Below, piece by piece: positions 1 to 5,241 of a stretch of DNA of 5,478 nt. The stretch comes from Patescibacteria group bacterium (GTDB taxonomy: Bacteria; Patescibacteriota; Microgenomatia; Levybacterales; UBA12049): assembly GCA_018900295.1 (NCBI GenBank), contig JAHIGH010000143.1, positions 1 through 5,478 on the forward strand, written 5' to 3'. The notes under the pieces were generated by a model. It searched no databases. It was not told where the DNA came from and worked only from the letters and a program-made list of their open reading frames with translations. Position 1 is the first letter of the stretch; each line of letters starts with the position of its first letter. Both the position numbers and the translations under genes were made by a program.

Positions 1-895
1 TGTATTTTTGCGCCAGAAAATATTCCGCATCTGCCCTCCTCTTCTCGCGTACTTTCGTAATGTTTATCTCTATAGAACTCCTGTTGTCATCCCGACCAAG
101 GCGGAGTCGCGTTGAGGGATCTAATACCACAGAGGTGCTATGGAAATTTGTGGTGTGAGATTCCTCGACTCCCTTCGGTCGCTCGGAATGACAATCTTTA
201 AATAGAGTCTCAATCTTATCAAAACCGATTCTTTTCAATAATATATTTTCTGCTTTAGAATACAATGTTTTTGCAGATTGTATTTTTTTTAATCCCCTTT
301 TTACTACCTTGCCTATCTTAATTTGCTTTTTAAGAGGCAACGCAGGGATCAATATGTTGGCGATTTGTTCTATCCCAATAGAAGCTAAAGAGGCGAGTTT
401 TTTTCCACGCTGGATTTGCGGCAGTCCAAACTTGGTATTAAGGAAAGCTAATAAAAAATAGGGGTTAATTAAATCTCTTTTCGGACGCAGTGCGAATAAA
501 TTCGGACTGATGGTATATCTGCCGTTAGCAACGGTCTCAATAATTCCAAATTTCACGTCTCCAACGCGCGCAATCAGGAGATCCTCATTTTCATATATTT
601 GTAAATTATTTTTTTTACAATTCTCTTTCGATATGAATACCGAATTCCCATCACCGCAATTCCATCCGTCCAGATTGGACGGCCTAAGAACTTTTATTCC
701 ATTTGTTGTATATAATGAGGCTAAGAGATTTGATCCGGCAGGTCCGGTATTTATAAAAACACATACTTCTCCAAGCTTCTTGTATTTACCTTTCCTTAAT
801 TTTTTTTGTAATTTTAGAAATTTTGGCTGAAAAAACTCGGCGTCCAAACGACCGGCATCACGGATGTCAGAATGATTTACGATTGAATTAAGCAT
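1..895 (-). CDS. hsdS: Type I restriction-modification specificity subunit HsdS, 3' end beyond window, with in-frame palindromic insert
   Basis: The frame is open from the ATG at 895-893 to the window edge (298 codons, no stop). HsdS directs the methyltransferase (and HsdR, if present) to a bipartite DNA target. Residues 1-160 form the first target-recognition domain and include DAEFFQPKF (18-26). Residues 180-225 (IPALPLKKQ onward) match the central conserved region that forms the long spacer helix. DAEYFLAQKY (289-298) opens the second recognition domain and echoes residues 18-26, the internal repeat typical of the family. Between them, residues 235-270 are encoded by a palindromic repeat and have no HsdS character. 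The start is well bounded: an in-frame TAA lies two codons upstream. No clear Shine-Dalgarno site is visible. The gene follows hsdM on the same strand after a 179-bp gap holding another repeat copy. Whether the protein is functional is unknown. Confidence 0.86.
   Translation of the reverse strand, partial: MLNSIVNHSDIRDAGRLDAEFFQPKFLKLQKKLRKGKYKKLGEVCVFINTGPAGSNLLASLYTTNGIKVLRPSNLDGWNCGDGNSVFISKENCKKNNLQIYENEDLLIARVGDVKFGIIETVANGRYTISPNLFALRPKRDLINPYFLLAFLNTKFGLPQIQRGKKLASLASIGIEQIANILIPALPLKKQIKIGKVVKRGLKKIQSAKTLYSKAENILLKRIGFDKIETLFKDCHSERPKGVEESHTTNFHSTSVVLDPSTRLRLGRDDNRSSIEINITKVREKRRADAEYFLAQKY
84..194. repeat. Palindromic element copy 1, inside hsdS
   Basis: An imperfect long inverted repeat with termini TTGTCAT and ATGACAA. 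The left arm (about 85-122) is largely the reverse complement of the right arm (about 158-193). Inner arms ACCACA (126-131) and TGTGGT (149-154) extend the hairpin. It shares arms, inner arms and orientation with the copies at 939-1058 and 3221-3358. Counting the shared terminal T/A it is 111 bp, a multiple of three, and read on the minus strand it has no stop codon, beginning CHSER and ending GRDD. It looks like a MITE- or RPE-type element; no transposase is encoded. Confidence 0.9.
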
Positions 896-938
896 ATTTT
901 ATACAAACTAATATTGAAAAGCTCTACCGCTCTCCTGC

Positions 939-1058
939 TTGTCATCTCGACCAAACGAAGTGCGCGGAGAGATCCAATACCACAAGCCTGTTTTATCTGA
1001 TCTGTGGTGGGAGATTCCTCGACTTCTCCGTCCAAGGCGGATCCGCTCGGAATGACAA
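939..1058. repeat. Palindromic element copy 2, between hsdM and hsdS
   Basis: Same family and orientation as copy 1. Termini are TTGTCAT and ATGACAA. Inner arms ACCACA (979-984) and TGTGGT (1003-1008) are conserved, while the loop between them and the tips of the outer arms differ in sequence. It is 120 bp with the terminal T/A included. Read on the minus strand from its TGT it is also open throughout, beginning CHSER and ending GRDD like copy 1. It begins 16 bp past the hsdM stop codon and ends 43 bp before the hsdS start, so an hsdMS transcript would carry a large hairpin between the genes. Confidence 0.9.
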
Positions 1059-1074
1059 CTTCTTAAACAACCTC

Positions 1075-2178
1075 CTAGAAACCGAGTTTTTCTTTCTTGA
1101 TAAATTCCCTAAATCTTTTTGTAATTTCAGCTAAGTCATGGGCGATTAATTTTCCTGAAAGATTCTTGCCACTTTTTTTGGAAACGGCCATAAAAACAGG
1201 GTAATCAACGGGCTCTTTCCCATGCCATTTTTGGAGAAACAATAAGCTGGTTTTGACATTTGTGTGCGGCTTGAAAGTATTTGCATCCAAACCAATTACT
1301 CCTATTATCCTGGCTTTCGTAAATAGCCATTCTCTAATATAAGCAAGATTCGTATTATTCAGAACACCCTGAGGGACGACAAGCGCAGCACGGCCTCCGG
1401 GGCGTAAAAAACGGATAATTCTTTCAATAAAAAGTATGTGTCTTTCAACAATAAATCGCCTTTCGCCCTTATTATTTTTCGCGAGTTCATACTCCTGTAA
1501 TATTTCTTCATCTCTTATTTCACCGCCAAACGGCGGATTGGTACATATTACATCAAAATTATTGTCAGCTACTTCTTTAATGGTCGCCAGCGAATTTGCT
1601 TTGTAAATATGCGCGGTCTCAAATCCCGAGATTAAAACCAGCGCCTTCGCAATCTTCGCCATGCGTTCGTCAAGATCAACACCATATATTCTGGAGGCTG
1701 TATCCTGATTTTTAACCCATTGAGCAGCATGCAGTAAAAATCCACCAGAACCACAGGCGGGATCCAAAATATATTCATCTTTTTTCGGGTTTAATATCTC
1801 TATCATTTCGGCAATAATATGACGGGGAGTAAAATATTGCCCCCTGCTTCCTTTCGCAGACTTGGGCAATAAATACTCAAATGCTGTGTCAATGATGGCA
1901 AGATCTGTTTTGTACAAAGCAATTTTACTTAGCTCTTTGACGCAAATAGTTAAGTGGGCGGGGGAGAGTTCTATAACATCTTTTTTGTCAAACATCCCGG
2001 GCCATTCTTTTTTCGCATGATCGAAAAGAAGCCTGATATTTTCTGTTTGAAACGATAATTTTCCCGTTTTCTCAGAATATAATTTGGCATAAATAAGTTT
2101 GAGAATTTCTTCAAATGGTTCCGCTCCTGAAGAGGCTAAAACTAATTCTTCCAGTCTTTGTATAATTCCAGGCAACAT
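1075..2178 (-). CDS. hsdM: Type I restriction-modification DNA methyltransferase subunit HsdM (N6-adenine)
   Basis: A 367-residue SAM-dependent DNA methyltransferase, which transfers a methyl group to adenine N6 in the target set by HsdS. Visible motifs in order: an N-terminal helical region (about 1-100); GQYFTPRHI (113-121), the conserved block before the catalytic fold; the SAM-binding motif I DPACGSGGFL (139-148); YGVDLD (165-170); the catalytic motif IV TNPPF (213-217); and RPGGRAALVVPQGVL (259-273). It is shorter than classical HsdM of about 500 residues but has every core motif, and similar short forms are common. The start fits an AAGG ribosome site six bases upstream. Transcribed divergently from dus, it is probably first in an hsdM-hsdS operon. 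Without a visible hsdR it could belong to a full restriction system continuing to the left, or be an orphan methylase pair. Confidence 0.93.
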   Translation of the reverse strand: MLPGIIQRLEELVLASSGAEPFEEILKLIYAKLYSEKTGKLSFQTENIRLLFDHAKKEWPGMFDKKDVIELSPAHLTICVKELSKIALYKTDLAIIDTAFEYLLPKSAKGSRGQYFTPRHIIAEMIEILNPKKDEYILDPACGSGGFLLHAAQWVKNQDTASRIYGVDLDERMAKIAKALVLISGFETAHIYKANSLATIKEVADNNFDVICTNPPFGGEIRDEEILQEYELAKNNKGERRFIVERHILFIERIIRFLRPGGRAALVVPQGVLNNTNLAYIREWLFTKARIIGVIGLDANTFKPHTNVKTSLLFLQKWHGKEPVDYPVFMAVSKKSGKNLSGKLIAHDLAEITKRFREFIKKEKLGF

Positions 2179-2257
2179 AATAAGCCTTATCCTACTTTAT
2201 TTATCCAAACAGTGTCAACTTCGCTTTATCTGATATAATCTTTCAGAAAAGAAATTT
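2179..2257. promoter_or_regulatory. Divergent promoter region between hsdM and dus
   Basis: For dus (plus), TGATATAAT at 2231-2239 is an exact extended -10 box, placing the transcript start roughly 12 bases before the ATG; no good -35 box precedes it. For hsdM (minus), a perfect TTGACA reads from 2218 to 2213, but the best -10 at 18-bp spacing is TAGGAT (2194-2189), which would give an almost leaderless mRNA. The dus promoter is the better supported. Ribosome sites are weak: GAAAAGAAA before dus and AAGG before hsdM. Confidence 0.5.
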
Positions 2258-3241
2258 ATGAATACTTTTTGGCATAATTTACCGACTCCCTTTACCGTCC
2301 TCGCTCCGATGGATGGCGTTACAGATATGGTCTTCCGCCAGATCGTTACTCAAATAGGTAAGCCTGATGTTTTATTTACCGAATTCACGTCATGCGACGG
2401 ATTGATGTCGGAGGGGCGAAAACGAGTAGAACAAAATCTGTTATTTGAGCCAAACGAACAGCCGATCGTGGCGCAAATTTGGGGTGCAAACCCCAAAAAT
2501 TTTTATGAAACCGCAAAACATATTAAGAAACTAGGGTTTTCCGGAATTGACATAAATATGGGCTGCCCTCACAGACCTGTTGTCAAAAACGGATCATGTT
2601 CGGCCCTTATAAAAAACCAGCCTCTCGCGGCTGAAATTATCAAAGCAACAAAAGAGGGAGCAGATGGCTTGCCGGTGAGTGTTAAAACAAGAATCGGTTT
2701 TGAGACAGAAAATATAGATGAGTGGATTGGATTTTTATTAAAACAAAACCTGGCTGCGTTGACTGTCCACCTGCGTACTGTCGCGGAACTTTCAAAAGTG
2801 CCGGCGCATTGGGAACTTATGCCCAAAATTTTGGAAATGAGAAAAAAGTATGCTCCGGAGACGGTCATTATCGGCAATGGAGATATAACTTGCCTTAAGG
2901 AAATAAATGAAAAATATAAGAAATACGGGTGCGAAGGATTTATGATCGGGCAGGGAGTTTTTGCAAACCCCTGGATTTTTGACAATTCAAGAGAAAAGGC
3001 TGACATAACTGTTGAGGAGCGTTTTGAAATTCTCCTGAGGCATATAAATTTATATGAAAAAACCTGGGGTAAGAAAAAAAATTACGCAAATCTCAAAAAA
3101 TTCTGCAAAGCTTATATCAATAATTTTCCTGACGCCAGCCGGTACCGGGAAAAAATAATGGAGGTAAAATCGCTCGCGGAACTGCGGGAAGAGGTAATTA
3201 AATTAAGTCATGTTACACAGTGTCATCCCGACCAAGCGTAG
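2258..3241 (+). CDS. dus: tRNA-dihydrouridine synthase (Dus family)
   Basis: A 327-residue FMN enzyme that reduces uridine to dihydrouridine in tRNA with NAD(P)H in the cytoplasm. A TIM barrel fills about residues 10-245. Seen in order: APMDGVTD (16-23), the flavin-binding start; DINMGCP (97-103), with catalytic Cys103; VKTRIG (142-147), with the FMN-binding lysine; VHLRT (170-174), where most relatives have HGRT; GNGDI (206-210); and IGQG (230-233), the phosphate-binding end. The helical tRNA-binding domain follows (about 250-318). Length and motif spacing match the DusB type. Wording such as GKPDVLFTEF and SEGRKR resembles Dus from Patescibacteria. The last six residues, CHPDQA, and the stop come from a palindromic element, so the native C-terminus was probably altered by a few residues. 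The start is supported by the extended -10 just upstream. Confidence 0.94.
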   Translation: MNTFWHNLPTPFTVLAPMDGVTDMVFRQIVTQIGKPDVLFTEFTSCDGLMSEGRKRVEQNLLFEPNEQPIVAQIWGANPKNFYETAKHIKKLGFSGIDINMGCPHRPVVKNGSCSALIKNQPLAAEIIKATKEGADGLPVSVKTRIGFETENIDEWIGFLLKQNLAALTVHLRTVAELSKVPAHWELMPKILEMRKKYAPETVIIGNGDITCLKEINEKYKKYGCEGFMIGQGVFANPWIFDNSREKADITVEERFEILLRHINLYEKTWGKKKNYANLKKFCKAYINNFPDASRYREKIMEVKSLAELREEVIKLSHVTQCHPDQA

Positions 3242-3358
3242 CGCGTGGAGGGATCTCATCTCACTCGGCAAATTGAGAAGGAAAACATTTCTCTCCGGCT
3301 TTGTGGTGTGAGATTCCTCGGCTCGTCCGTTGGTTGTTGGACTCGCTCGGAATGACAA
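3221..3358. repeat. Palindromic element copy 3, overlapping the dus 3' end
   Basis: Same family and orientation as the other two copies: starts TGTCATCCCGACCAA, ends CTCGGAATGACA(A). It is the longest copy (137-138 bp), with a different inner loop containing its own hairpin GAGAA/TTCTC and a right-arm tip GTCC/GGAC. Its first 21 bases are translated as the end of Dus, with the TAG stop at 3239-3241. Unlike copies 1 and 2 it carries TGA codons in the corresponding minus-strand frame. Confidence 0.9.
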
Positions 3359-3397
3359 GTTTGTGTTAGTTGAAAAATTAACTAAACGTGTTGTCAG

Positions 3398-3435
3398 AAG
3401 CTGTCCACTAAATGCTTGATTTTGTCAGCTTTTTT
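3398..3435 (+). terminator. Candidate dus terminator
   Basis: AAGCTG (3398-3403) can pair with CAGCTT (3426-3431), followed by a run of six T (3430-3435). The loop is long (22 bases) and the stem only six pairs, so this is a weak call. It lies about 155 bp past the dus stop, after the palindromic element. A small inverted repeat TTAGTT/AACTAA also sits at 3366-3385. Confidence 0.35.
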
Positions 3436-3444
3436 GTATCTTTC

Positions 3445-3477
3445 GTGTCAAGCATAAAATCAGCGATAGAATAGAAT
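3445..3477 (+). promoter_or_regulatory. Weak promoter candidate upstream of the short ORF and aminotransferase
   Basis: Two overlapping TAGAAT boxes (3467-3472 and 3472-3477), each one base from the -10 consensus, follow GTGTCA (3445-3450) at 16-bp spacing. The -35 match is poor. It is the best-placed candidate for transcription of the region leading into the aminotransferase. Confidence 0.25.
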
Positions 3478-3609
3478 CTTATTAGCTCACTGCGGGTGAG
3501 TTTTTTTTATGACATTACCAAACGAAACAGAAAAGCCTTGTAAGCGTATTATTTCCTCTGCAACCGGCACGAATGCCGGTCTGATTTCTTCGGTTATATT
3601 GAAAAGGGT
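3475..3609 (+). repeat. Eroded tandem copy of the aminotransferase 5' region
   Basis: This segment resembles 3611-3745 at a near-constant offset of 134-136 bp. The anchors are AATCTTATT (3475) against AATGTTATT (3611); GGTGAGTTTTTTTTAT identical at 3495-3510 and 3630-3645; CCAAACGAAAC (3518) against CCAAAAGAAAC; AACCGGC at 3562 and 3696; and GAT at 3583 and 3718. Similarity outside the anchors is low. This reads as an old partial duplication of the leader and first codons of the downstream gene, found by eye and not scored. Confidence 0.5.
3484..3508 (+). terminator. Hairpin plus T-run, terminator or attenuator candidate
   Basis: CTCAC (3486-3490) pairs with GTGAG (3496-3500) around the loop TGCGG, extendable by a G-T wobble and an A-T pair, and eight T follow directly (3501-3508). 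It has the form of a short intrinsic terminator, but its right arm and T-run also belong to a sequence repeated just before the aminotransferase start. It may instead be a fortuitous part of a ribosome-binding leader. Confidence 0.4.
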
Positions 3610-3634
3610 AAATGTTATTTCATCAATTCGGTGA
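3509..3634 (+). CDS. Short 41-residue ORF upstream of the aminotransferase, possibly a duplicated gene fragment or leader peptide
   Basis: An ORF from the ATG after GGTGAG and T8 to a TGA at 3632-3634, 11 bases before the aminotransferase ATG; the stop overlaps that gene's GGTGAG ribosome site. The product begins MTLPNETEKP, similar to MIPKETLPP of the downstream protein, and has TG at matching positions (19-20 here, 18-19 there). A perfect ACCGGC/GCCGGT hairpin with a six-base loop lies at 3563-3580. It matches no family I recognise. It could be a remnant of a duplicated 5' end, a translated leader coupled to the next gene, or chance. Confidence 0.3.
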   Translation: MTLPNETEKPCKRIISSATGTNAGLISSVILKRVNVISSIR

Positions 3635-3645
3635 GTTTTTTTTAT
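3630..3645 (+). promoter_or_regulatory. Ribosome-binding region of the aminotransferase
   Basis: GGTGAG (3630-3635) followed by eight T and AT leads to the ATG at 3646. The spacing of 10 bases is at the long end for a Shine-Dalgarno site. The same 16 bases occur 135 bp upstream before another ATG. This site favours the ATG at 3646 over the in-frame GTG at 3631, which lies inside it. Confidence 0.5.
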
Positions 3646-5115
3646 ATGATTCCAAAAGAAACACTACCGCCGACAGATATACTTAGACAGAAGGTAACCG
3701 GCCGGGGAATTAAAGGTGATCCTGTAGGTGAACTAGGAGGAGCTCGTTGGGTTGATTTTCAAGCCCCTTCCGCTTTCAAGGGTCCTCGTATTGAGCCTGC
3801 AGTCTACGACGCTCTTATTAATGAAGGCGCTCATACTTATGTGGCACAGGAGCTTCAACCTTATTTAAACATATGGTTAAAAAATAATCCGGGAAAAAAG
3901 GTCGTTAATTTCCATGTAGGGGAACCCTCGGAAATACCACTTGATAGTTATTTTAGTGAAGGAATTAAAGTTTATACGCAGAGAAAAAAAGAAGACTTTG
4001 GATATCAGAGTACTAAAGGACGTGAAGATGTCGCAGAAGTATGGGCCGGGCATATTAACAGATGGAAAATCTACGCAGATCCTGTACAACCTGAAGAGCT
4101 TATTTTTGGCGCATCCGGCAAAACTTACGCAATTATGCTCGGGAGTGTTTTGAGGCGAGACGGAATGAATGCTACGGTCTTTACTCCTATGTATCCCGGG
4201 CATGCAGCCGCAGCCATGGAAGCTACAAGCGTAAATAAGGAACCAGGTAAACATGGTATTTACGGAATTCCTGTGACAGAAAAAAATCATTGGATGCCTG
4301 ATCCAAATGAAACCGCAGAAATATTAGATACAACTAAGCCGGGATTTATTATAATATGCAATCCACAAAATCCCACAGGAGGAGTATTGACAAAAGAGAC
4401 AGCAAAGCCTTTCGTCGATCATGTGAAGGAAAATCCCGAGACGGTAATATTTGAGGACTTGGTATACCATCCAATTGTTTTTAATGAAAAAATGGTAACT
4501 CTTGCAGGTTATAAAGAGATTCAAGCTAACGTGGTTGGCATGGACAGCCTATCAAAAGACTCCGCCGTTACAGGAGCCAGAGTCTCAGCGCTAGTGATCC
4601 GTAATGAAATTAAACAAGTACGCGATGCTGTATTAGCGAAAATGAATCATCTTATTAGCAGCGGACCTACACCTGAGTCAGTGATTGCAAAAGGCGCTCT
4701 TTCCGTGGAAGGAGACCGTGAAATTGTAAAGAGGGTAGATCTTTACAAAAAGAAAAAAGATACAGTCGTTGAGGCTTTTAATGAGGTAGGACTTGATTCC
4801 AATAACCCGGGTGGGGCGTTTTATTTAATGGTAAGAGTTCCTGACGGTGTTACGGCATCAAAATTCGCCAAATTAGCTGCTCAATACGCAGGCGTGACAT
4901 TTTTGCCTGCCAAGAACTTCGGTTCGTGGAAAAATGCAGACGGCTCATATAAGATTAAGAACCCCAAAGGAGAACCTCTTTATCCCGAGGAAACCGCAGA
5001 AAGGTATATCCGAGTAGCATACGTCGGAGATATAAACGATATGGGTGATGGAATCAGGAGACTTGCGCCGTTAATACAACAATTAGGGGGACAAGCTGCT
5101 GCGGCTGCAGCTTAA
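3646..5115 (+). CDS. Class I/II (fold-type I) PLP-dependent aminotransferase
   Basis: A 489-residue cytoplasmic enzyme that should transfer an amino group between an amino acid and a 2-oxo acid using pyridoxal phosphate. Substrate is not readable from sequence. Residues seen: FHVGEPSE (89-96), the substrate-loop region; YQSTKGREDVAE (120-131); FGASGKTYA (154-162), the phosphate-binding turn; CNPQNPTGG (238-246), with the conserved Asn242; EDLVY (270-274), with Asp271 and Tyr274 for the cofactor ring; SLSKD (301-305), with Schiff-base Lys304; GAR (310-312); and YIRVAY (454-459), with the carboxylate-binding Arg456. All catalytic positions are intact. It is about 90 residues longer than ordinary aspartate aminotransferases, mainly through an N-terminal extension (about 1-85) and a stretch near 424-452. 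It ends in GGQ and six alanines. The ATG start is preferred to the GTG at 3631. It appears monocistronic. Confidence 0.93.
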   Translation: MIPKETLPPTDILRQKVTGRGIKGDPVGELGGARWVDFQAPSAFKGPRIEPAVYDALINEGAHTYVAQELQPYLNIWLKNNPGKKVVNFHVGEPSEIPLDSYFSEGIKVYTQRKKEDFGYQSTKGREDVAEVWAGHINRWKIYADPVQPEELIFGASGKTYAIMLGSVLRRDGMNATVFTPMYPGHAAAAMEATSVNKEPGKHGIYGIPVTEKNHWMPDPNETAEILDTTKPGFIIICNPQNPTGGVLTKETAKPFVDHVKENPETVIFEDLVYHPIVFNEKMVTLAGYKEIQANVVGMDSLSKDSAVTGARVSALVIRNEIKQVRDAVLAKMNHLISSGPTPESVIAKGALSVEGDREIVKRVDLYKKKKDTVVEAFNEVGLDSNNPGGAFYLMVRVPDGVTASKFAKLAAQYAGVTFLPAKNFGSWKNADGSYKIKNPKGEPLYPEETAERYIRVAYVGDINDMGDGIRRLAPLIQQLGGQAAAAAA

Positions 5116-5241
5116 TTAAACTTTGCGGGTATATTTTATAGTTATAAACAATTTTTCCAGGCGGTTTGTTGGCCGCGTTGAATCATAAAGGCCGCGGTTC
5201 TTATAGACTCTTGCGAATTTTTGCGTAAATCCGGATTGGGA
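5116..5241. other. Intergenic region between convergent genes
   Basis: It separates the aminotransferase from the convergent DUF559 gene. An AT-only inverted repeat TTTATA/TATAAA (5135-5148) is followed by five T (5152-5156), a poor terminator candidate. GGCCGCG occurs twice as a direct repeat (5171-5177 and 5190-5196), and GCGG (5161-5164) can pair with CCGC (5173-5176). No convincing terminator or gene is seen. Confidence 0.4.

Noticed and set aside
84..194. hsdS as two genes or a pseudogene broken at the repeat
   Set aside because: Codon-by-codon reading shows a single uninterrupted frame on both sides and through the element.
510..830. Plus-strand ORF of 106 codons
   Set aside because: It lies wholly antisense to hsdS, whose product has clear family motifs; its own translation shows no recognisable domain and it has no ribosome site.
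2569..3006. Minus-strand ORF of 145 codons
   Set aside because: It is antisense to the catalytic core of dus and is a shadow of that gene's codon pattern.
84..3358. CRISPR array or other spaced-repeat array
   Set aside because: The three repeats are more than 100 bp long, internally palindromic and separated by about 0.7-2.2 kb containing genes.
3631..3645. GTG at 3631 as the aminotransferase start
   Set aside because: It lies within the GGTGAG-T8 ribosome region and would add only MSFFY; the ATG at 3646 is better placed.
3877..4524. ORFs on both strands within the aminotransferase (3877-4290 minus, 3941-4153 plus, 4324-4524 minus)
   Set aside because: All overlap the conserved catalytic region of the aminotransferase and have no family features.
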